Source: JANQHO01 sp965218075 (lineage in GTDB: Bacteria > Bacteroidota > Bacteroidia > Flavobacteriales > Schleiferiaceae). Taken from it: a stretch of 64,000 nucleotides of DNA. The notes under the pieces are model-generated. The model was not told the DNA's origin, did not search any database, and worked only from the letters and a program-made list of their open reading frames with translations. The translations under genes and the position numbers were made by a program. The number at the start of each line of letters is the position of its first letter. The stretch's first letter is position 1. The stretch spans positions 1 through 64,000 of the forward strand of contig CBDCJZ010000003.1 of the NCBI GenBank assembly GCA_965218075.1, given 5' to 3'. This document shows, in pieces, positions 25,914-35,063 of this stretch.

Positions 25914-27496
25914 TTCACAATTTTCTCGAGATAAACCAGACCAGACATCTTGATACTTAGAATATAAGTTCCTGCTTGATTTGGAAGGGGAAGCTTTTGA
26001 GCAGTTTTGCTCGATAAGGTTACACGAGACCTATATACTTGGATTCCCTTCATGTCAAACAGAGATAGCTCTACTTCCAGGTCAGTAGAAAACCCATTGG
26101 GTTTGATGTAAACTTCCCTTTCGAAAGGTATAGGGTAAATGTCAAATTGAATAATTGAACTGACTTCTTCCTTTTCAGAGACAGTGTATAGAGCCATCTC
26201 AAAATTAGGTATACCAAAGCCCATTAGATTATCGGGGTAAAGTCGCTGGTGGGCACTATTCCTGATAGCATAGTATATATCCATATTGCTCATGGATGGA
26301 TTCACCTGCCACAAGCAGGTGGCTAGACCAGATATAATCGGACAAGAATAAGATGTCCCAGATGCCGGTACAGCCTGATTTCCAGATCCTACAATGATAG
26401 TACCACTACCTTGGGCAACTATATCTGGCTTGATGCGACCATCTGCTGTAGGCCCTGTTCCACTAAAACTAATATAATTACCATTAGGATCCACAGCTCC
26501 TACAGTCAGAATACTGTCACCATCGGCAGGCGCCCAAATCCGACCCCAGGAGTTATTACCTCCATTACCAGCACCGTTTACTACCAATATCCCTTTCTGA
26601 GCAGCTTTATCAGCTGCTTTGGTAACTACGGTTGTATTTCCGTCAAAATCTGAGTATTGATAGTTCCCAATACCACCGTCAAAAGCATAGTAGCCCAAAG
26701 AGGAATTAATTACATCTGCTCCAACACTATCTGCAAATTCAGCTGCAGCAGCCCAGTTGTCCATTTCAGCCACAATTTCTCTACTCTCATCTTCTGATTT
26801 TAAAAGCCAATAAAATGCCTTTGGAGCACTACCCGCCAAGCCATTTTCTATATACCCCCCCAAAACAGATAAAACCCGAGTACCATGATTGCCCTGGTCA
26901 AAAACATCTGTATCATTCTGAACAAAATCATAGCTTCCTAGTATTCTGTTATTGAGCCATAAACTATCAAAAGCAGCCAAAGACTCAACACCGGAAAAGC
27001 CACCGTCTAAAACAGCTATAGTCATGGCCTGTCCTAGATAATCGTTCTTATGAAGCACTTGGCCTTTGACCATTTCGATCTGATTAGTAGCCAATCCATA
27101 ATTTGCAGATGCTGCTGTATCACCTGTACCTTGGTTTGTAAAATATTTTTGATGAGGCTTCACCAGATCTATCTTTTTCACAAAGGGTAATTGTTTCAGT
27201 TCTTCTATTTGATGATCAAAAGCTTTGACCAAAACATAATTAAACCACTTGCTGACTCGAATGGCTTTAAGATTAATCGCTTTCAGGTAAGATTTGCAAA
27301 CCGGAAGATCAAATTGATCAATGGGTATATGATGTTCCGCCCTTCTCTCAATTGCTTTGGGAGATAGAAACTTATATGGCTGACCTAATAATTCTAAATT
27401 TTCATCCTTATCTGTAAAATAAACCCGATATAATTCTTGCCCTTTCATTTGTAAACTCAATAATACTGTTATGACGATAGAAAAATGTACTTTCAT
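25910..27496 (-). CDS. Subtilisin-like serine protease (S8) with T9SS type A sorting domain
   Basis: A secreted protease; the frame from 27508 codes 532 residues. The catalytic triad is visible: D168 in VLDGGFSG, H208 in GNHGTRVLS and S386 in GTSYSCPIISG, with the oxyanion Asn in NGAGNGG (N315). The C-terminal about 80 residues (FDIYPIPFEREVYIKP, GTYILSIKMSG, YLEKIVK) are a type A T9SS sorting domain. I prefer the second ATG at 27494-27496 (MKVHFSIVITVLLSLQ) because it begins a signal peptide and avoids overlap with mnmA; the first ATG at 27508 would overlap. An N-terminal inhibitor-like propeptide seems present (residues about 28-120). It is co-oriented with mnmA and the FMN enzyme. Confidence 0.9.
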   Translation of the reverse strand: MKVHFSIVITVLLSLQMKGQELYRVYFTDKDENLELLGQPYKFLSPKAIERRAEHHIPIDQFDLPVCKSYLKAINLKAIRVSKWFNYVLVKAFDHQIEELKQLPFVKKIDLVKPHQKYFTNQGTGDTAASANYGLATNQIEMVKGQVLHKNDYLGQAMTIAVLDGGFSGVESLAAFDSLWLNNRILGSYDFVQNDTDVFDQGNHGTRVLSVLGGYIENGLAGSAPKAFYWLLKSEDESREIVAEMDNWAAAAEFADSVGADVINSSLGYYAFDGGIGNYQYSDFDGNTTVVTKAADKAAQKGILVVNGAGNGGNNSWGRIWAPADGDSILTVGAVDPNGNYISFSGTGPTADGRIKPDIVAQGSGTIIVGSGNQAVPASGTSYSCPIISGLATCLWQVNPSMSNMDIYYAIRNSAHQRLYPDNLMGFGIPNFEMALYTVSEKEEVSSIIQFDIYPIPFEREVYIKPNGFSTDLEVELSLFDMKGIQVYRSRVTLSSKTAQKLPLPNQAGTYILSIKMSGLVYLEKIVK

Positions 27497-27497
27497 T

Positions 27498-28679
27498 TCA
27501 ATGATCAATTATTCCCGATCCTATGACTTCTCCGTCCCGATACCAGCTTACAAACTGTCCTGGAGTAATGGCTTTTTGTGATTGGTTAAATATAACATAC
27601 AATCCGCTAGGTTCGCGGTACAATACTGCTTTATTTAGTTTTTGACGATACCGTATTCTCAATGCATACGAGCAATTTTCCCAAATTTTCATTTCTAAAT
27701 CTTTTCTAACCCAATGTATATCAGCTTCTTTTATAACTAATCCTTTTTTGTAAAGGCCATAGTGGTCCTCTCCTTGTCCTACATAAAGGATGTTATGTCG
27801 AATATCCGATGCTAAAACAAACCGCGGCTTAGTGGCACCACCTATTGCTAAGCCTTTTCTTTGCCCAATAGTAAAATAATGAGCTCCATTATGTTCCCCA
27901 ATTACCTTTCCCATGTCTGGAGAAAATAGATGTGGAGCTGTAATTTCTTTCAATTCAAGCAACTCTTCTACCACATTAGAAACAAGTACTTTAGACTCAT
28001 TGGGCACTTCTATGACCTTACCTCTTTTAGGTGGCAGTTTTTGTTGCAAAAAAGTAGCTAAACGCACTTTTCCTACAAAGCAAAGTCCCTGTGAGTCTTT
28101 TTTATCTGCCGTTGTTAATTTTAGTTGAGTAGCCAATCTTCGTACTTCCGGCTTTTCCATATGGCCAATAGGGAAAAGTACTTTACTTAATTGCCTCTGG
28201 TCGAGTTGCGATAAAAAATAGCTCTGGTCTTTATTTTGATCTTTTCCTGAAAGTAAACGATAAATGGTTTTACCTTCTACTTTTATTGAATCCTTTCGGC
28301 AATAATGGCCAGTAGCTATATAATCTGCCCCAAGGTTTAAAGCAACTCTTAGAAAAACATCAAACTTGATTTCACGGTTGCAAAGTATATCGGGATTAGG
28401 GGTTCGTCCAACTGCATACTCGGCAAACATGTGATCTACAACACGCTCTTTATATTCAGCACTTAAATCTATTACCTGGAAAGGAATTTCCAGTTTATCT
28501 GCTACCAACATAGCGTCATTACTGTCTTCTATCCAAGGACATTTATCGTTCAGTATTACGGAGTCATCGTACCAATTACGCATAAAAAGAGCAATAACTT
28601 CATGTCCCTGTTCTACTAATAAATGGGCGGCTACACTGCTATCTACTCCTCCACTTAATCCCACAATTATTTTTGCCAT
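27498..28679 (-). CDS. mnmA: tRNA-specific 2-thiouridylase MnmA
   Basis: A 393-residue enzyme that thiolates the wobble uridine of tRNA Lys, Glu and Gln. The PP-loop SGGVDSS is at residues 9-15. PNPDILCNREIKF carries the first catalytic cysteine, and KKDSQGLCFVGKVRLATFLQ the second. HYFTIGQRKGLAIGG and the C-terminal beta-barrel (ITPGQFVSWYRDGEVIGSG) are standard. It is upstream of the S8 protease gene and downstream of the MORN-repeat gene on the minus strand; spacing is tight (about 20 bp to the MORN gene). Confidence 0.96.
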   Translation of the reverse strand: MAKIIVGLSGGVDSSVAAHLLVEQGHEVIALFMRNWYDDSVILNDKCPWIEDSNDAMLVADKLEIPFQVIDLSAEYKERVVDHMFAEYAVGRTPNPDILCNREIKFDVFLRVALNLGADYIATGHYCRKDSIKVEGKTIYRLLSGKDQNKDQSYFLSQLDQRQLSKVLFPIGHMEKPEVRRLATQLKLTTADKKDSQGLCFVGKVRLATFLQQKLPPKRGKVIEVPNESKVLVSNVVEELLELKEITAPHLFSPDMGKVIGEHNGAHYFTIGQRKGLAIGGATKPRFVLASDIRHNILYVGQGEDHYGLYKKGLVIKEADIHWVRKDLEMKIWENCSYALRIRYRQKLNKAVLYREPSGLYVIFNQSQKAITPGQFVSWYRDGEVIGSGIIDH

Positions 28680-28700
28680 TATTTTAAGTCTATACGATCT

Positions 28701-29378
28701 TTAATCTTTTTGCTTAAGTCCCTTTATCCAAATTTCTTTTTTTTCAACCTTCATATCATCGTTAAAATAGTACCAATTCCCATGCATTAAGCCTTCTACA
28801 TAATCGCCTTTAACGCGGGGCCTACCGCTAAGATTATAATATATTACTGCGCCTTGCAGCATATTATTTATATATCGGCCCTTGGCTCTAGGTTTTCCAT
28901 CTTCATAAAACTGTAACCATTCTCCTTCTCTACTTTCCTGTTTATAATTGATTATTTCGGCTTTCTCTCCATTTCGGAAAAAGACAATGCACTTACCGTG
29001 TTTTTTGCCATTTTCATATTCTTCTTTTGCTACCAGGTTACTGTTTTCATTATAAAAATTCCACGTGCTATCTTTCTTGTTATTAATATATTTCCCCTCT
29101 GCAGCTAGTTTCTTTCCTTCACCATATTGTTGAGAATAAGCCACGCCTTTCTTTTTATAATAATTTATTGCCCAAAGATTGCCGTTATCGAAATAAAATT
29201 TGAAAGTGTCTACCTCTACTCCGTGGTTAAAGTAGCCTTCATAACGCAGCTTTCCATTAGCGTAAAATTTTTTCCACAGGCCATGTCTGCGACCTTGTTC
29301 ATCTCTTTGATTTACATTACCTTGAGGAAGAAGTGAAAATGAAAATAATAACAGTAACAGGAAAAGATTACTCCTCAT
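28701..29378 (-). CDS. MORN-repeat (YwqK-like) exported protein
   Basis: A protein of about 225 residues with a signal peptide (MRSNLFLLLLLFSFSLLPQG) and about seven consecutive MORN-variant repeats such as GLWKKFYANGKLRYEGYFNH, GEWLQFYEDGKPRAKGRYIN and GNWYYFNDDMKVEKKE. Such proteins are common in Bacteroidota and have no established enzymatic role; some are labelled toxin-antitoxin YwqK components. I place the start at 29378 rather than at 29486 because the earlier start would overlap the divergent heptose gene and lacks a signal peptide. Divergent promoters would lie in 29379-29472. Confidence 0.75.
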   Translation of the reverse strand: MRSNLFLLLLLFSFSLLPQGNVNQRDEQGRRHGLWKKFYANGKLRYEGYFNHGVEVDTFKFYFDNGNLWAINYYKKKGVAYSQQYGEGKKLAAEGKYINNKKDSTWNFYNENSNLVAKEEYENGKKHGKCIVFFRNGEKAEIINYKQESREGEWLQFYEDGKPRAKGRYINNMLQGAVIYYNLSGRPRVKGDYVEGLMHGNWYYFNDDMKVEKKEIWIKGLKQKD

Positions 29379-29472
29379 CAATTCAAAAATACAATGATTA
29401 ATTGAGCCTAAATTATCGTCATAATCTATCGGCTGACAATAATATTTTACAATTTTAACACCAAATTCCAAT

Positions 29473-31353
29473 ATGAAAGCTATCATTTTGGCCGGAGGTA
29501 AAGGTGCTCGTTTAGGTGAATTAACGGCTGAAGTTCCTAAACCGATGATATCAATTAACCAAAAGCCTCTACTACAATATCAAGTAGAATTGTGTAAAAA
29601 CTATGCACTTGAAGAAGTGATATTGATCGTAAACCGCTTTAAAGATTCTGTAATTGATCATTTTGGAGGCGGCGACAAGTTTGGGATTAAAGTTTCTTAT
29701 CAGATAGAAGAACGACCTTTAGGGACGGCTGGAGGTATTAAGGAAATTGAAAACCAATTAAGTGAAGATTTTCTGGTTTTATACGGTGATGTAATGCTAG
29801 ATATGGATATTGATCGCTTGGTCAGTTTTCACCGACAGAAAGGAAGTGAAGCTACATTGGTAGTACATCCTAATGATCATCCGTATGACAGTGATTTGGT
29901 GGAGATGGACGAAAATGATCGGGTGGTCAAAGTCTTTCCTAAGCCTCATCCACATGGAATATGGTATCACAACATAGTAAACGCAGCTGTTTATATTTTT
30001 TCTCCGATCATTCTAAAGAGCTTGAATAAAGACAAAAAAGCTGATTTTGGTAAAGACATCTTCCCAACCCTAGTGAATAAAGTAAAAATGTACGGATACA
30101 ATACCCCAGAATACATTAAAGATATGGGAACCATCGATCGATTAAAACAGGTTGAAAAGGATACTATAGACGGTAAAATTTATAGAAAGTCATTAAACCA
30201 CAAACAAAAAGCGATTTTCGTAGATCGAGATGGAGTTATAAATCAGGATAAAAATCTGATCTGTACAACAGAGGATATAGAACTCTATCCCTTCACTGCT
30301 GAAGCTATTAAAGCTATCAATCAAACTGATTATCTAGCTATTCTAGTAACTAACCAAAGTGTAATAGCCCGTAATCTTACTACTGTAAAAGGCTTAGGTG
30401 AAATTCACAAAAAAATAGAAACCTTACTAGGCAATGAACAGGCTAAATTAGACGGCATTTATTATTGCCCTCACCATCCTCACAAAGGCTATCCAGAAGA
30501 AAATCGCACATACAAAATTAGCTGTAACTGCCGTAAACCCAAGCCGGGGATGCTTTTACAAGCTGCAAAAAAATTCAACATCGATTTAAACACTTCCTAT
30601 ATTATCGGAGATTCGGAAAATGACATAGAAGCCGGTATAGCTGCTGGTTGTAAAACTATTGGAGTAATGACTGGAAAGGGCTTAAAAAGTAGTTCGGTTA
30701 TACCTGACTATTTTTTTGCAAACCTTGCTGAAGCAGTGAAATTTATTACTACTGACCCTCTCAGGAAAAAAGCTGAAGAAGTTTGGGAAAAATTACGATT
30801 AATATCAGGTAAATTCCCGAAAATTGTTACTATAGGAGGTAATTCGCGCAGCGGTAAATCGATTTTTAGTTCCTACTTAAAAGATTTTTTGCTAGAGAAA
30901 GGCTTCAAGCCTAAAATAATTCATCTCGATGACTGGATATTATCTAAGGAACAACGAAAACAGAAAATCAATGTGTTCCACAACTTTCAGGCTGAAAAGC
31001 TGGTGAATGACATCAAGCAGATTATTAAAGGAGCAGCAATTGAGTTAGAACCCTATAAAGCTCATCCTCAACAAAAAAAAATGAGACTTACTTATAGCAT
31101 TAAAAATGAGGATGTTATCCTTATTGAGGGAATAGTTGCTCTAAGCTTAGAAGAATTGAGGAAAATAAGTAATCTCAAGATTTTTCTCTCGATTGAAGAA
31201 GTTCTGTTAAAAGATAAAATTAAAGAGTTTTATCATTGGAAAGGCTATGATAATGAAGCAATTGAAACTCTATGGCAACAACGGAAATTTGCTGAGTACG
31301 ATGTAATTTCCCACGACAAACAATGGGCTGATTTAATTATTAAATCATATTAA
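29473..31353 (+). CDS. HddC/GmhB/P-loop kinase triple fusion
   Basis: A 626-residue fusion of three enzymes. Residues 1-232 are a sugar-1-phosphate nucleotidyltransferase (LAGGKGARLGE, VPKPMISINQKPLL, YGDVMLDMDID), matching HddC. Residues 245-412 are a HAD phosphatase like GmhB: motif I FVDRDGVINQD, the zinc loop cysteines and histidine around CPHHPHKG and CNCRKPKPGM, and GDSENDIEAG. Residues about 420-626 are a uridine-kinase-like P-loop domain with Walker A GGNSRSGKS (455-463) and HLDDW. The first two belong to GDP-D-glycero-D-manno-heptose synthesis. The role of the kinase domain is unknown. It is followed by hddA- and gmhA-like genes, making one operon. Confidence 0.88.
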   Translation: MKAIILAGGKGARLGELTAEVPKPMISINQKPLLQYQVELCKNYALEEVILIVNRFKDSVIDHFGGGDKFGIKVSYQIEERPLGTAGGIKEIENQLSEDFLVLYGDVMLDMDIDRLVSFHRQKGSEATLVVHPNDHPYDSDLVEMDENDRVVKVFPKPHPHGIWYHNIVNAAVYIFSPIILKSLNKDKKADFGKDIFPTLVNKVKMYGYNTPEYIKDMGTIDRLKQVEKDTIDGKIYRKSLNHKQKAIFVDRDGVINQDKNLICTTEDIELYPFTAEAIKAINQTDYLAILVTNQSVIARNLTTVKGLGEIHKKIETLLGNEQAKLDGIYYCPHHPHKGYPEENRTYKISCNCRKPKPGMLLQAAKKFNIDLNTSYIIGDSENDIEAGIAAGCKTIGVMTGKGLKSSSVIPDYFFANLAEAVKFITTDPLRKKAEEVWEKLRLISGKFPKIVTIGGNSRSGKSIFSSYLKDFLLEKGFKPKIIHLDDWILSKEQRKQKINVFHNFQAEKLVNDIKQIIKGAAIELEPYKAHPQQKKMRLTYSIKNEDVILIEGIVALSLEELRKISNLKIFLSIEEVLLKDKIKEFYHWKGYDNEAIETLWQQRKFAEYDVISHDKQWADLIIKSY

Positions 31354-31371
31354 ACTGCTTAATTTGCAGGT

Positions 31372-32355
31372 ATGATTATCACAAAAACACCTTTTCGTAT
31401 CAGTTTTGTAGGTGGGGGCTCTGATATGGAAGCTTTTTATAATCAAAGTGAAAGTGCAGGTGCAGTTCTAAATACTACTATTGACAAGTATATCTACATT
31501 TCTTCTCATAATTTTTTTGAAGAAGACAAAATCAGAATTAAATATTCTCGTACAGAAACGGTAGACAATATTAACGATCTGAAACACCCGATTCTCAAAA
31601 CAGTTTTTAAAAAGTTCAACATTGAGGGGGGTATAGAAGTCAGTTCTATTTCTGATATTCCCAGTGGCACAGGCATGGGCTCATCTTCATCATTTACAGT
31701 GGGAGTATTGCATAATCTTTATGCGATTATGAATCGGCATGTCTCCAAAAAAGTCCTAGCCAGCGAAGCCTGCAAAATAGAAATTGACCTTTTACAAGAG
31801 CCCATTGGTAAACAGGATCAATACGCAGCTGCCTATGGTAATTTAAACGTGATGGAATTCCGCAAAAACGGGAATGTCTCGGTGCAGCCCGTTTATGTGG
31901 CAAAAGAAGTATATAATGAACTGGAAACTAGTCTTTGTCTTTATTACATTGGTAATCAGAGGAATGCTTCTAAAATACTAGTGAAGCAAAGGGAAAATAT
32001 TAGTCAGAAAGAAAAGTTTAGAACATTACAACAAATGGCTAAGCTGGTATATGAACTGCGAGACATCTTAATGAAAGGCAATTTAGACGAATTCGGCTCT
32101 ATCATGCACGAAAACTGGATGATGAAGCAAAAGTTGGCGTCAGGCATTAGCAACTCTTTGATTGACGAATTATACGAAATTGCTTTAAAAAACGGGGCTT
32201 TAGGAGGTAAATTACTAGGTGCAGGAGGCGGTGGTTTTATGCTTTTTTATTGCCCTAAAGAACAGCAGCACCAACTGGATAATACCTTACAAAAAGTGCG
32301 AAGATTTCAATTTAAATTTGAACAAGAAGGCTCTAAAATTATACATTACAACTGA
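31372..32355 (+). CDS. hddA: D-glycero-D-manno-heptose 7-phosphate kinase-like GHMP kinase
   Basis: A 327-residue GHMP-family kinase. The opening TPFRISFVGGGSDMEAFY and the ATP loop PSGTGMGSSSSFTVG are diagnostic, as are EPIGKQDQYAAAYG and GGKLLGAGGGGFMLF. Its placement between the HddC/GmhB fusion and GmhA indicates the HddA reaction: phosphorylation of heptose 7-phosphate at C1 to the 1,7-bisphosphate. Related GHMP kinases use galactose or fucose, so the assignment leans on context. It ends exactly where gmhA begins. Confidence 0.85.
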   Translation: MIITKTPFRISFVGGGSDMEAFYNQSESAGAVLNTTIDKYIYISSHNFFEEDKIRIKYSRTETVDNINDLKHPILKTVFKKFNIEGGIEVSSISDIPSGTGMGSSSSFTVGVLHNLYAIMNRHVSKKVLASEACKIEIDLLQEPIGKQDQYAAAYGNLNVMEFRKNGNVSVQPVYVAKEVYNELETSLCLYYIGNQRNASKILVKQRENISQKEKFRTLQQMAKLVYELRDILMKGNLDEFGSIMHENWMMKQKLASGISNSLIDELYEIALKNGALGGKLLGAGGGGFMLFYCPKEQQHQLDNTLQKVRRFQFKFEQEGSKIIHYN

Positions 32356-32961
32356 TTGAATAAAGCTCAAGAATACATTAACTTAATAACAGACACTTTA
32401 GCTAAGCTAGACCAAAGTGCTATTCAGCAAGCGGCAGATGCTTTTTTTGATACATATCAAAAAGGAGGAAACATTTATGTATTCGGTAATGGAGGAAGTG
32501 GGGCTACGGCTTCACATGTGACAGGAGACTTCTTAAAGGGTGTTAGCTACGGTTTAGCTAAGCGTTTCCGAATGATCTGTTTTAATGACAATATAGCATG
32601 TATGATGGCCATTGCCAATGACATAAGCTATGAAGACATCTTTGTAGAGCCTCTTAAAAACTTTATTAAAAAAGAAGACTTGGCAATCGGCATTAGTGGA
32701 AGTGGGAATTCGGAAAACGTGGCAAGAGCTTTAACTTATGCTAAAGAATTCGGAGCCAATACTTTGGCTCTATCGGGCTTTAAGGGGGGTAAAACAAGTA
32801 ATATAGCTACCATCTCGGTACATGTTCCAATTATGGATATGGAGGTAATCGAAGATATACACATGGTTATCTTTAACATTATTAAAAAGGAAATGCAAAA
32901 CCGCTTGATGGGAGAAAATCCCAGCATGGGCGACATTTATGATTCTCGCATAGAAGAGTAA
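32356..32961 (+). CDS. gmhA: Sedoheptulose 7-phosphate isomerase-like (GmhA)
   Basis: A 201-residue SIS-domain protein. The active-site loop FGNGGSGATASHVTGDFLKG and later GISGSGNSENVARALTYAKE and TLALSGFKGG match phosphoheptose isomerase, which makes heptose 7-phosphate as the first step of the heptose pathway. The start codon is TTG directly after the hddA stop, a start type also used by lspA in this window. With the upstream fusion and kinase it completes the four classical steps from sedoheptulose 7-phosphate to GDP-heptose, which would feed surface glycan synthesis. Confidence 0.87.
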   Translation: MNKAQEYINLITDTLAKLDQSAIQQAADAFFDTYQKGGNIYVFGNGGSGATASHVTGDFLKGVSYGLAKRFRMICFNDNIACMMAIANDISYEDIFVEPLKNFIKKEDLAIGISGSGNSENVARALTYAKEFGANTLALSGFKGGKTSNIATISVHVPIMDMEVIEDIHMVIFNIIKKEMQNRLMGENPSMGDIYDSRIEE

Positions 32962-32988
32962 ATGAAGGAACCTATACATCAAGATTTA

Positions 32989-33008
32989 CCTGTAAATGTT
33001 CTTACAGG
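32989..33008. terminator. Possible terminator hairpin between gmhA and GT2
   Basis: CCTGTAA and TTACAGG form a perfect 7-bp stem around ATGTTC, between convergent genes ending at 32961 and 33045. No T run follows on the plus strand. A 28-codon ORF from 32962 that abuts the gmhA stop covers this hairpin and is likely accidental. Confidence 0.35.
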
Positions 33009-33044
33009 CTTATTGCCAAAGATTTCTCTAATATCCTTTGACTT

Positions 33045-34034
33045 CTAGAGTTTTAAGCCCCCGTTTTTATTCTCAATAGCATATGCCCACCAGTTGCGAA
33101 AAAACCCCCAGCCATAACCAAAGAGCATAGTGTACGAAGTAATAACTGAGTAAGAACCTACTGCTAAACTTTTGTTTTGCACCAATGAGTGGAGGAATAT
33201 TAATATAGTATAAAAAGCCAGTAAGAATGCCCCTAAAGTAAAGATCAAGACCTCAGTTAGCAGGCCTAAGAGAATGAGAATCGTGCCCACTGAAAATGTA
33301 AAAGGGAATAGGTGAATGATTCTCAATTCTTCAGGATGCTTTTTCCAAATATTGATTCGAGCCGCTCCAAAACGGTATATCTGTTTAAAGAATTCCCTGA
33401 GGGTAGTTCTTCTTTTGTGATAAACAAAAGCTTCTTCAATTAGGCCTACTTTAAAGCCGGCTTTAATCAGGCGAATGCTTAGCTCTATATCTTCTCCACA
33501 TCTGAATTTGGAGTAACCTTTAACTTGTTCAAAGATCGATTTTTTGACCCCCATGTTAAAACCACGCGGATGATAAGGCCTTATGTGTTTTCTCTGTCCC
33601 CTGATACCTCCAGTAGTGAATATGGAACTCATACTATAAGAAATAGCCTTTTGCAGAATTGTAAAATCCCTGTGTGACACATCCCGACCTCCAAAGGTAT
33701 CTAGATTTTCTTTTTCAAGATGAGCCTTTATTCTATTTAAGTATTCAGAAGGAATGATGCAATCGGAGTCGAAAAAAACAAGATACTCTCCCTTTGCTAT
33801 TTCTGCTGCCCTGTTACGCGCATCGCTTATGGAGAGGAACTCCTCATGCACTATGGTGAGTGAGTAAGCAGGACTATCCTTAAATCGCTCCAACTGAGGT
33901 CGCAAAGTATCTTTGGGAGTTCCATCGCCCAGTATTACTTCAAAATCAGGATAGTTTTGGGTTAGCAGACTTTCTAAAAACTCAACTACTTCCTCGCTCC
34001 GGCCAAAGGTGGGAGCTATTAGGCTAAACCTCAC
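33045..34034 (-). CDS. Family 2 glycosyltransferase with C-terminal membrane spans
   Basis: A 329-residue glycosyltransferase of the GT-A fold. The nucleotide-binding start SLIAPTFGRSEEVVEFLESL, the DxD-type FFDSDCIIPSEY, and the acceptor region GFNMGVKKSIFEQVKGYSKF, RCGEDIELSIRLIKAGF are typical of GT2. Two or three hydrophobic segments lie at the C-terminus (about residues 240-310), so it is membrane-anchored. It follows the second GT2 gene by three bases on the same strand and probably works in surface glycan assembly with the heptose pathway next door. Donor and acceptor are unknown. Confidence 0.85.
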   Translation of the reverse strand: MRFSLIAPTFGRSEEVVEFLESLLTQNYPDFEVILGDGTPKDTLRPQLERFKDSPAYSLTIVHEEFLSISDARNRAAEIAKGEYLVFFDSDCIIPSEYLNRIKAHLEKENLDTFGGRDVSHRDFTILQKAISYSMSSIFTTGGIRGQRKHIRPYHPRGFNMGVKKSIFEQVKGYSKFRCGEDIELSIRLIKAGFKVGLIEEAFVYHKRRTTLREFFKQIYRFGAARINIWKKHPEELRIIHLFPFTFSVGTILILLGLLTEVLIFTLGAFLLAFYTILIFLHSLVQNKSLAVGSYSVITSYTMLFGYGWGFFRNWWAYAIENKNGGLKL

Positions 34035-34037
34035 TTA

Positions 34038-35063
34038 TCAGCTAAAATTTAATCTTTCCTCAGCCATATATTCAGTCTTTCTGTTGTTGTTTCGCACAAT
34101 AATTTCTGATAAAAACCCTGCTAGAAAGAGCTGAGTTCCTAGTATCATAGTGCTAAGCGAAATATAAAACCAAGGGTTATCTGTTACCAAACGAGTCTTT
34201 TCACCCATGCTGCCATAGCTCAAAGCTATTAGCTTATCAATTCCCAGGTAAAAAGCCGCTAAAAAACCGATCACAAACATTAAAGTTCCATAGAAGCCAA
34301 AAAAGTGCATTGGCCTTTTTGAGAATTTGGAGACAAAACTCAGAGTTAATAAATCCAGAGGACCCCTAATAAAACGATTGGGCCCAAATTTGGTGTTGCC
34401 ATACTTCCTGAGATGGTGAGTTATTACTTTTTCCCCTATCTTTATAAAACCAGCATTTTTGGCTAAAAAGGGAATATAACGATGCATTTCTCCACGCACA
34501 TCTATATTTTTTACTACTTCCTTTTTATAGGCCTTAATACCACAATTAAAATCGTGTAGTTTGATCTTACTTATTTTGCGTGTAACCCAATTATAAAACT
34601 TAGTGGGGATGGTTTTGGATAATGGGTCGCAACGGACTTTTTTCCACCCGCTCACCAAATCAAAATGGTCTTCGACTACCATACGATATAATTCGGGTAT
34701 TTCATCAGGACTATCTTGAAGATCTGCGTCCATGGTAATTATTACCTCCCCCGAGGCTGCCTTAAAACCGACATTTAGCCCAGCTGATTTTCCGTAGTTC
34801 CTCCGAAAACGAATCGCTTTTACCCGCTTGTCGTCTTTGGCTATTTGGGAAATCACTTTCCAGCTTTCATCTGTAGAACCATCGTCTACAAAAATAATTT
34901 CAAAAGAAAAGCTATGATTTTCACAAGCTCTGGTTATCCATTCATAGAGTTCTTTAAGAGATTCCCTCTCGTTAAGTAATGGCACTATTACCGACACATC
35001 ATTATTGCTACTCTGTATCAGGGTTTTCGATTTCGATAAAATCCGGTTCATTCTTTTTAGCAA
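34038..35063 (-). CDS. Polyprenyl-phosphate glycosyltransferase (DPM1/GtrB type)
   Basis: A 341-residue GT2 enzyme: VSVIVPLLNERESLKELYEW, FVDDGSTDESWKVI, NYGKSAGLNVGFKAASGEVI and ITMDADLQDSPDEIPELYRM are the DPM1/GtrB/ArnC motifs. Two C-terminal transmembrane helices (about residues 255-280 and 298-322) fit enzymes that load a sugar on a lipid carrier. The frame starts at 35063 and overlaps the end of the DUF4199 gene by about 55 bp; an internal ATG (35051) would shorten this slightly. It is co-transcribed with the following GT2 gene. Confidence 0.88.
   Translation of the reverse strand: MLKRMNRILSKSKTLIQSSNNDVSVIVPLLNERESLKELYEWITRACENHSFSFEIIFVDDGSTDESWKVISQIAKDDKRVKAIRFRRNYGKSAGLNVGFKAASGEVIITMDADLQDSPDEIPELYRMVVEDHFDLVSGWKKVRCDPLSKTIPTKFYNWVTRKISKIKLHDFNCGIKAYKKEVVKNIDVRGEMHRYIPFLAKNAGFIKIGEKVITHHLRKYGNTKFGPNRFIRGPLDLLTLSFVSKFSKRPMHFFGFYGTLMFVIGFLAAFYLGIDKLIALSYGSMGEKTRLVTDNPWFYISLSTMILGTQLFLAGFLSEIIVRNNNRKTEYMAEERLNFS

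Noticed and set aside
32962..33048. A 28-codon ORF beginning directly after the gmhA stop (TAAATG)
   Set aside because: It lies over a hairpin, runs into the convergent GT2 gene end and has no helix, motif or family. It may be the start of a lost gene, but is too weak to annotate.
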